From NCBI GenBank assembly GCA_023356515.1, contig JAKQYG010000130.1, positions 1 to 9,476 of the forward strand: a stretch of DNA of 9,476 nucleotides, in the 5' to 3' direction. The notes under the pieces are model-generated. The model ran no database searches. It was not told the DNA's origin and saw only the letters and a list, made by a program, of their open reading frames with translations. The translations under genes were made by a program, and so were the position numbers. The DNA comes from Trichodesmium sp. MAG_R04. Lineage in GTDB: Bacteria > Cyanobacteriota > Cyanobacteriia > Cyanobacteriales > Microcoleaceae. Positions 1 through 5,231 of this stretch are shown one piece after another (position 1 is the stretch's first letter; every line of letters begins with the position of its first letter).

Positions 1-2
1 TT

Positions 3-167
3 CAGCAAAAATATTTTGAGGACTATGACGGCGAGCGTACTAATGCAGGTGCCCCGGCTGGTAGATTATTAGAAAAAACAAACCATTTATTAGAGGGCGT
101 ATGGTACGTCAACATCGTAACTCAAGATGGTGTCAGACCACATTTTAAACCTGACAATCCAAATTAA
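3..167 (+). CDS. 3' end of an unidentified protein (partial)
   Basis: An open frame runs in from the left edge and gives 54 codons ending at TAA 165-167. The peptide ends with GVWYVNIVTQDGVRPHFKPD followed by NPN, and earlier contains YFEDYDGERTN and PAGRLLEKTNHLLEG. Residue composition is protein-like, with no low-complexity runs. I do not recognise the family, and no catalytic motif is visible in so short a piece. The last codons and the stop lie exactly where the opposite-strand response regulator loses homology, so the stop itself may come from the regulator DNA and this protein may also be truncated. The opposite-strand frame crosses 90-167 antisense; that part of the regulator frame is clearly non-native, which favours this plus-strand frame as the real coding sequence there. 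Function unknown. Confidence 0.5.
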   Translation, partial: QQKYFEDYDGERTNAGAPAGRLLEKTNHLLEGVWYVNIVTQDGVRPHFKPDNPN

Positions 168-1115
168 GTCTGGCTTAATGCGAAATACTTCTCCTAATGC
201 TTTGATGGGATCGGATAGACTACTAGTTTCATACCCGTGTTGATTCAAGATTGATTTGACTGTTTTCTGAATAACTAAATCATCATCAATACATACTACT
301 TTAGAAATTTTTGTTTCTCTTCTTTCCAATGGTTTTGATATCTTGACTATGGTCGTTTCTGAATATTTATCTATCAATTGTACTATACCTTTTTGCACAA
401 AAGGATAAATGGCCTTAGCTACTGTTAATACATCTCTGTTTAGATATCGAGCTATTTGCTGCATAGATGTTTGACCATCTGACCAACGACTTAAAATATT
501 ATATATTTTTGGTTTTAATGCTTTTTGTAGTTGGACTGGACCTGAAATGATTGGACACTGTTCAGCAGAATGAATATAAGGAGAAAATTGATTCCATTCC
601 TGTATCTGCTTCATGATTTTGGCCAACAATGAGCTAACTTCTAAAGTTGTTAGCTGAGGTGTGAGTGCTGGCCCAAGTTCAAAAATAAATGATCCTCGAC
701 GAAGGCTGAGTAAGTCAAAGAGAGTTTCATGCACCATATTATAAATAATACTACGTCCCTGGGCAGGGGAGAGAATACCTTTTTCTAATAAGACCCATAA
801 GTATCCATACTCAGGTGCATTAACAGAGGCAAAAGTACGAACTTGAATAGTATCAAGATAGTTATCTGCATTATACCGACGTAAATAGTCTCTCAAACGA
901 GATAAACTACCTGTACTTGGGGTGGCGTAGATAATTTGACCGCGGAAAAAAAATACAAACCAAGATGGTTCTTTGGGAAAGTACTGTTGAGGTTCAGCAA
1001 TATTACTGCCAACTGAAGAACTATAGGCCTTAACAAACAGTTCACCAGTTCGCTGACCTAAGTTTATAAGTTGCAGGATGCTGCGGATGTCAATTTCACT
1101 TAAATTTCCCTGCAT
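90..1115 (-). pseudogene. PatA/PixG/HmpA-like response regulator, receiver domain truncated
   Basis: The product is 341 residues. The N-terminus is a PATAN (DUF4388) domain with the typical opening MQGNLSEIDIRSILQL and GQRTGELFV (residues 1-30). A helical middle region follows (about 110-250). The C-terminal CheY-like receiver starts at about 272 with the acidic pocket CIDDD (275-279). It reads normally up to KPDLI (314-318), where families of this type continue into the strand bearing the phospho-acceptor Asp. Instead 23 unrelated residues follow (from WIVRFKMWSD) to a stop at 90-92. The acceptor Asp, the conserved Thr/Ser and Lys and about 70 residues are missing, so phospho-signalling should be lost. 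Proteins of this architecture (PatA, PixG, PilG/TaxP, HmpA) link chemotaxis-like kinases to type IV pili or cell patterning. The ATG at 1113-1115 gives the canonical start. The neighbour hmpF, read divergently, supports a pilus-taxis role. Whether the N-terminal part is still made is unknown. Confidence 0.8.
160..168. other. Rearrangement junction truncating the response regulator
   Basis: On the minus strand, receiver-domain homology is intact through the Ile codon at 162-164 and ends there. On the plus strand, a different coding frame from the left edge ends at TAA 165-167. The two sequences meet within a few bases. This suggests an insertion, deletion or inversion breakpoint in the source genome, or a misjoined contig. 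No transposon terminal repeat can be judged because only about 160 bases of the left partner are present. Confidence 0.6.
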
Positions 1116-1159
1116 GCAGCTTGTAACATATAATCTTTATGATAACCAATTTAGAATCT

Positions 1160-1208
1160 GGGATACAGCACTTATCCCTGACCATAACATATAAATTTAA
1201 TGGATAAG
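1160..1208. repeat. Overlapping alternative hairpins upstream of the regulator
   Basis: GGGATA (1160-1165) pairs with TATCCC (1173-1178) around a 7-base loop. The overlapping CTTATCC (1171-1177) can pair with GGATAAG (1202-1208) across 24 bases. The two foldings exclude each other. The site is 45-93 bases upstream of the regulator ATG at 1115, so on the minus strand it could be leader RNA. The arms are short, so chance is possible. Confidence 0.3.
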
Positions 1209-1720
1209 ATACCCCGCTACAAAAATTTTACTGTTCATGCCTTATCTATAATATAATATCTACCCAAAATATACTTTTAATATCCATATATTCTCTAGTT
1301 TTCGGAAAAATAACTAAGTATTTTAATAAATGGCGATATTCCCTTTGCTTAGAGCTTTTAGTTGATGTACAAGCATTACCATATAAAGCTTCATTATAGC
1401 TCTAGTTTTCAAGGCATAAATGCTACAATTAAGTAGCTATAGGTTTTTATGGCGCTTGAATACCTTTGCGCTTCTCCAAGTATAGCACTAAGTCCCACTA
1501 AAAGGGGCAGGCTTGAAACCTAATTTTTCAGTAAAAATAAAGATAGTTTGGCAGTTTTTTATATAGTATCCTGATCAAAGTTAAGCATACCTAAATAATA
1601 GTTTGATAAATTAAACAGGTTGTAAATTTTCTTCCAAAAGTCAATTTCAATAATCATCTAATTCCTAATATTCATAGTAGTTTAGTAATTTTTATGGCTT
1701 TTGGTGTTAACATAATCTCG

Positions 1721-1725
1721 AGAGG
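1721..1725 (+). promoter_or_regulatory. Ribosome binding site deciding the hmpF GTG start
   Basis: AGAGG lies 8 bases before the GTG at 1734-1736. The first codons after that GTG give the family's conserved opening MLYLAEVQK. The combination fixes the start despite the non-ATG codon. Confidence 0.7.
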
Positions 1726-1733
1726 ATAACAGT

Positions 1734-3473
1734 GTGCTGTATTTAGCAGAAGTACAAAAAAGACCAACTGGTTTTGGTCTTGGTGGTGGTAAAACTGATT
1801 TGAAATTGCTGGCCTGTCAGCGTGGTGAACATAATTGGCTAGCTGTACCTGGTGAAGAAGTTATTCCGGCTGACGAAGCTAAGGAATTTTCTTCTGGTGC
1901 CTTGGTTCTAGTAGATCTGAATAATAATAAGCAGGTTCTGCAAATTCAAGATGCTGGCCGTCAGTTAGTAAAAATTCTGCAAAATTTCTCTCGCTCCCAA
2001 GAAAAGTCTAAGACACAATGGGAAGAAATTGAGCAATGGAAAGCTTCTCTGACTTTTCAAGCCCAAGAGCTACATCGCCGCGACATAGAATTGCAGGCTA
2101 AGGAGGAGCAACTTGAGGGACTACAAGCTGAAATTAATAAGTTGGAGCAGCAACGTCAAGAAATTGGTCAAGCTCAACAAAAATCTCAGAAACTTCAGGA
2201 ACAGATAGGCCGAAACCGAGAGGAATTAGAAGCCGCACATCTAGAATTACAAAAGCAAAAAGAGGAATTTAAGCAACATCAGGGAGAATTAAATAGAACT
2301 ACATTTGTCAATCCGGAGCAATCTCAATATATCCAAGATTTATTGAGTTGGTTGACTGAGTCAGTAACTTCGACAGGTACTTTGGGAGAAAAATTAAGTC
2401 AATCCTTGGAAATAGTTAATAATCAAAAGGAAACTCTAGAACAACATAGAAAACAATGGGAGAATACAACAAATACAGACTCTAATGCACAACAGGAAGA
2501 TATAGAGATTTTGGCTGATAATATCCAAAGCAGATGGTTAGAATGGGAAAAAAAACAGGAATCTTTGGTCTATAAGACCAGGGAATTGAACGTTCAACAA
2601 GCTTTATTGGCAAGTAAACAAGAGTATAGTCAAGTATTAAATGGCCAAATTCGGATACAAATCAAACTTTATGAGCAACTGAGTTCTCTAGTATTATTGG
2701 AGAATGATGGTGTTACTCAGAAAGTAGATGTTGAAGCTTTAGAAAAAATGCCTCTTAATGAGCTAGAAGAATTGGTCCAAAATTTGCAACAAGATTTACA
2801 AAGAGATATGAGTTTTGTTAAAGACCAGGAAGAAGAGTTAGCATTACAACGGCAGGAAATGGATGCTTTACAAAGAAGAATTGACAAAGCTAGTGAATAT
2901 GACAGAATTAACTTGAACTCAGAATTTTCCGATGAGAGAGACCGTTATAAAATTTTAAATGAGTCTTTAGTGGGTTCTCAAAGAAATCTTAAGGAAAGAG
3001 AGGAAACATTAAGTCAGCATCAAGCAGTTCTTTGGAATAGGTTGGGTAATTCTTTCAATCAAGAAGAGTCAAATCCGATAGGACTGAAGGCTCTGCTATT
3101 ACAATTTGAGACTCACAGACAGCAATTAACGGAAGAGTTACAAAATATAGAAGCTGAAATTCAACAAATACAAACTGAAATTCGTCAAAAAGAAAAAATG
3201 GTTAATGGCCAAACTCAACAACAAGCAGTTACAAGAAATGAAATTGAGCAATTATATTTTAGTTTAAGGGAAAAGCAGAAGGCAAATACAAAGGGTGGAA
3301 GTGAGGTTTTGTATCCAGAAGTAATTTTAACTCTGGAAGATTATCTAGAACAATTGAGACAGCAACTTGAAGAGGTAGTAGGTGGAATAATTCAAGTACA
3401 AGGTATAGGTCAAGAGATTACTCAGTTACAACAAGTCATGCAAAGTATTCTTGTACAACCGGAATCAGATTGA
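1734..3473 (+). CDS. hmpF: Pilus motility taxis protein HmpF
   Basis: The protein has 579 residues. Its N-terminus carries the cyanobacterial HmpF signature: MLYLAEVQK, a Gly-rich LGGGKT (16-21), LKLLACQR (23-30), VPGEEVIPADEA (38-49) and GALVLVDL (55-62). The block GRQLVKILQNFSRSQEK (75-91) leads into a very long, Gln/Glu/Lys-rich coiled coil covering about 90-520. A conserved-looking C-terminus follows (LYPEVILTLEDYLEQLRQQL and beyond). There is no signal peptide or membrane segment, so it is cytoplasmic. In Nostoc punctiforme, HmpF is known to be needed for type IV pilus activity and to localise dynamically at cell poles with the Hmp chemotaxis-like system. The GTG start is supported by AGAGG 8 bases upstream. 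The divergent PATAN regulator fits the same pathway. The frame is intact. The main uncertainty is whether this is the functional orthologue or a paralogue. Confidence 0.85.
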   Translation: MLYLAEVQKRPTGFGLGGGKTDLKLLACQRGEHNWLAVPGEEVIPADEAKEFSSGALVLVDLNNNKQVLQIQDAGRQLVKILQNFSRSQEKSKTQWEEIEQWKASLTFQAQELHRRDIELQAKEEQLEGLQAEINKLEQQRQEIGQAQQKSQKLQEQIGRNREELEAAHLELQKQKEEFKQHQGELNRTTFVNPEQSQYIQDLLSWLTESVTSTGTLGEKLSQSLEIVNNQKETLEQHRKQWENTTNTDSNAQQEDIEILADNIQSRWLEWEKKQESLVYKTRELNVQQALLASKQEYSQVLNGQIRIQIKLYEQLSSLVLLENDGVTQKVDVEALEKMPLNELEELVQNLQQDLQRDMSFVKDQEEELALQRQEMDALQRRIDKASEYDRINLNSEFSDERDRYKILNESLVGSQRNLKEREETLSQHQAVLWNRLGNSFNQEESNPIGLKALLLQFETHRQQLTEELQNIEAEIQQIQTEIRQKEKMVNGQTQQQAVTRNEIEQLYFSLREKQKANTKGGSEVLYPEVILTLEDYLEQLRQQLEEVVGGIIQVQGIGQEITQLQQVMQSILVQPESD

Positions 3474-3479
3474 CTCGGG

Positions 3480-3588
3480 AGCATTAGTTTTTTTATAGTA
3501 ACATACTCCTACCCTAAGCTGATGCTATAGTGTAGGCTTCTCACTTCGCGCTTCCCTTACTCCGTCGGACTCCACGAGCTTTAAGGAC
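3480..3588 (-). ncRNA. IS200/IS605-type right end / omega-RNA-like scaffold (relic)
   Basis: This is the sequence just downstream of the tnpB stop on the minus strand. It folds well. Hairpin one pairs CCTAC 3508-3512 with GTAGG 3532-3536, and inside it CTA/TAG and AGC/GCT around a TGAT loop (3520-3523). Hairpin two pairs CTC 3560-3562 with GAG 3576-3578, then GT with AC and GG with CC. In intact elements this zone is both the transposon right end and the 3' part of the omega RNA that guides TnpB. The adjoining tnpB is dead, so this copy is most likely inactive. The exact outer boundary is unclear; 3480 is an estimate. Confidence 0.5.
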
Positions 3589-3955
3589 TCAATGCCCTAC
3601 CGTCCTGTTTTTTATATTTATCCCTGCGTTTACATCACGGTCTGCTAGTATACTGCAGTGTATACAAGAATGAGTTCTTTTGGATAATTTTTTGGGGACT
3701 TTTTCACCACAATTTGAGCAATTTTGGCTGGTATTTCCAGGATTCATAGTTATCGTTATTCACTAGAGCATTTTCGACTTTGATAGCAGGAATTGACCCC
3801 ATCCAGCTTCATTAATTGGCTTAACCAACAAGGCTTTTGTTAATCCTTTAATATTTAAGTTTTCGTTGATCTTTAACATCAGCTTTAGATAATAAATCAT
3901 TGGCTGTTTGAAAATGAAAATCTTTCCGTTCCCATTGATTAACCATCGATTCATT
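3589..3955 (-). pseudogene. tnpB: Decayed tnpB (IS200/IS605 family), 3' fragment
   Basis: Only about the last third of a TnpB RNA-guided nuclease remains, in three frames. Piece one (from 3955) reads NESMVNQWERKDFHFQTAND then LLSKADV. Piece two, after a frameshift, reads ENLNIKGLTKALLVKP and INEAGWGQFL and holds the RuvC-II Glu. A short shifted stretch, KVENALV, follows. Piece three reads ITITMNPGNTSQNCSNCGEK, then KKLSKRTHSCIHC and DRDVNAGINIKNR, ending at TGA 3589-3591. It contains the zinc ribbon (CSNC...CIHC) and the RuvC-III Asp (DRDVNAG). The N-terminal domain and RuvC-I Asp are absent, and there are at least three frame changes plus in-frame stops (TAG TGA). The fragment begins 13 bases after the tilS stop, and no left end is visible. 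A 63-codon open frame within it (3763-3954) is part of this relic, not a separate gene. Confidence 0.85.
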
Positions 3956-3972
3956 TCAGGCTAAATCAAAGA

Positions 3973-5025
3973 TTATGGCGTAAGGTTTCTCGACGATCTA
4001 GCTAAAATAATCCAGGGATGTTGAACTTTGGCGATCACTCCTGCAGGAAAGGAGTCTGTTTGAGAACGGTTGGGGGCACTGATTAGGGCTGTTAGCTTTT
4101 CAATCTGACTGAAATTAGGACTGACAGGTAAAACTTTACATAGGATATGTCTCATTACTCTACGTTGTAATGCTAGAGGAACTTCAAGCAATACTAAACG
4201 ATTGACAATATATCTGACTGGTTGTGACTCAAATTGAGAAATATTTAGATTATTTGTATCGATTTTTGCCACTTTTTCTAATAACTTTTCTGTCTCATTT
4301 TTAAAATACTCGACTTCAGCACTAAGTATTTCTGCTGTTTGTGCTAATGCTAGTTCAACTTGAGGATTAAACTGGCGTAAGATAGGAAATAATTCCAGAC
4401 GAATACTATTCCGAGCATAGTGTAAATCCTGATTTGTAGAATCTTCCCAAATTTTGATTTTTTGCTCTTGACAAAAGTTACCTGTTTGGGCACGAGTAAT
4501 TTCTAAGAGGGGACGTACTAATAGGGGCCAGAAATTATCTGTTAGGAGACGTTGCCAAGTTAAGGCTTGTAGGCCATCAGTCCCACTGCCACGAATGAGA
4601 TTATATAGGAGAGTTTCTGCGCGATCACTAGCTGTATGGCCAGTTACAATGTATTGAAAATTAAATTCCAAAGCAATTTTACTTAAGGCTTGATAACGCC
4701 ATTTTCTAGCTTCTGCTTCAGTTTTATAAACCTTATCTGCTGTTTCTACATAATATGGAAGTTGCCAATTTGTGGCTAATTTTTTTACATAATTGGCATT
4801 AGCTTCTGAGTCAGATCGCCATTTATGGTCACAGTGGGCAACTGCCAAATACCAACCCCATTTTGATTGTAAATCTAATAATAATTTAGTTAGACATAGG
4901 GAGTCCTGACCGCCAGATACTGCGATTAATATTCTTTGATTTTTTGGCAATAATTTTCTTTGACGTAATATTCGATGTATTTGGGCATGGAGTAATGTCC
5001 AATTTTGATGGGAAAATTGATTCAT
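3973..5025 (-). CDS. tilS: tRNA(Ile)-lysidine synthase
   Basis: TilS uses ATP and lysine to convert C34 of the CAU anticodon of tRNA-Ile2 to lysidine, changing both its codon (AUG to AUA) and its charging identity; it is cytoplasmic and essential. The 350-residue product has the N-type PP-loop SGGQDS (37-42), the AHCDHKWR block (63-70), GHTASDRAETLL (129-140, the cyanobacterial variant of GHxxxDxxET), IRGSG (144-148), RPLLEITR (171-178), EDSTNQD (194-200) and RNSIR (205-209). It is shorter than the E. coli enzyme because the far C-terminal domain is absent or very short, as is usual in cyanobacteria. The ATG at 5023-5025 has no clear Shine-Dalgarno sequence. It is divergent from ftsH with 206 bases between starts, and convergent with hmpF across the tnpB relic. 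Intact. Confidence 0.93.
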   Translation of the reverse strand: MNQFSHQNWTLLHAQIHRILRQRKLLPKNQRILIAVSGGQDSLCLTKLLLDLQSKWGWYLAVAHCDHKWRSDSEANANYVKKLATNWQLPYYVETADKVYKTEAEARKWRYQALSKIALEFNFQYIVTGHTASDRAETLLYNLIRGSGTDGLQALTWQRLLTDNFWPLLVRPLLEITRAQTGNFCQEQKIKIWEDSTNQDLHYARNSIRLELFPILRQFNPQVELALAQTAEILSAEVEYFKNETEKLLEKVAKIDTNNLNISQFESQPVRYIVNRLVLLEVPLALQRRVMRHILCKVLPVSPNFSQIEKLTALISAPNRSQTDSFPAGVIAKVQHPWIILARSSRNLTP

Positions 5026-5048
5026 TGGGCATAATTTAAAGGTCTTGT

Positions 5049-5076
5049 TTGACAGTTTATCTGGCAGAGATATTCT
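5049..5076 (+). promoter_or_regulatory. Candidate sigma70-type promoter for ftsH
   Basis: A perfect -35 hexamer TTGACA (5049-5054) is followed after 16 bases by TATTCT (5071-5076, four of six matches to TATAAT). It points at ftsH and predicts a start near 5083, leaving a leader of about 150 bases. The -10 overlaps a perfect dyad, AGAGA 5066-5070 with TCTCT 5074-5078. Confidence 0.5.
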
Positions 5077-5078
5077 CT
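5066..5078. promoter_or_regulatory. 13-bp dyad over the ftsH -10 (candidate operator)
   Basis: AGAGA and TCTCT flank TAT symmetrically. The dyad covers the predicted -10 of the ftsH promoter and lies 41-53 bases upstream of the divergent tilS start. This is a placement expected for a repressor site, but the arms are only five bases long and the regulator is unknown. Confidence 0.3.
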
Positions 5079-5093
5079 CACCCTATGGATAGT

Positions 5094-5113
5094 GGGGGAC
5101 TTATTACTCCCCC
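5094..5113 (+). other. GC-rich hairpin in the ftsH leader
   Basis: GGGGGA (5094-5099) pairs perfectly with TCCCCC (5108-5113) around an 8-base loop (CTTATTAC). It starts about 11 bases after the predicted transcription start and stands out in very AT-rich surroundings. There is no T-run after it, so a classical terminator is unlikely; an mRNA-stabilising or regulatory leader element is possible. Confidence 0.4.
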
Positions 5114-5231
5114 GAACTTCCTCTCAAGTTGAAATAACAAAGCAAACCAACAAACATAAATTATAAAATGCGCTATTTATATATATATATTGTATGCATT
5201 TAATCGAGATAGAAGGCCACAATTAAAAATA

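Larger units (their letters stand above)
1116..1733. other. Long divergent intergenic region, regulator to hmpF
   Basis: These 618 AT-rich bases lie between the divergent regulator and hmpF starts, and I find no convincing gene in any frame. They hold several small inverted repeats. One is GGGATA 1160-1165 with TATCCC 1173-1178 (7-nt loop); its right arm overlaps CTTATCC 1171-1177, which can pair instead with GGATAAG 1202-1208. Others are GCTAC 1422-1426 with GTAGC 1433-1437, and GTCCC 1492-1496 with GGGGC 1504-1508 (one G-U pair). The 11-mer CTCTAGTTTTC occurs twice, at 1293-1303 and 1400-1410. Promoters for both genes should be here, but no -35/-10 pair stands out. The length suggests complex control or the relic of an element. 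Confidence 0.5.

Noticed and set aside
1492..1530. Possible CRISPR repeat or terminator (GTCCC/GGGGC hairpin followed by CTTGAAACC)
   Set aside because: There is a single copy with no spacers, and the T-run begins well after the stem, so neither call can be supported.
3474..3500. Rho-independent terminator right after hmpF (GGGAGC then a T-run)
   Set aside because: The T-run is present, but no stem of useful length precedes it.
3763..3954. 63-codon minus-strand open frame as an independent small gene
   Set aside because: Its second half is plainly TnpB (ENLNIKGLTKALLVKP, INEAGWGQF), and the start Met is a frameshift artefact, so it is folded into the tnpB pseudogene.
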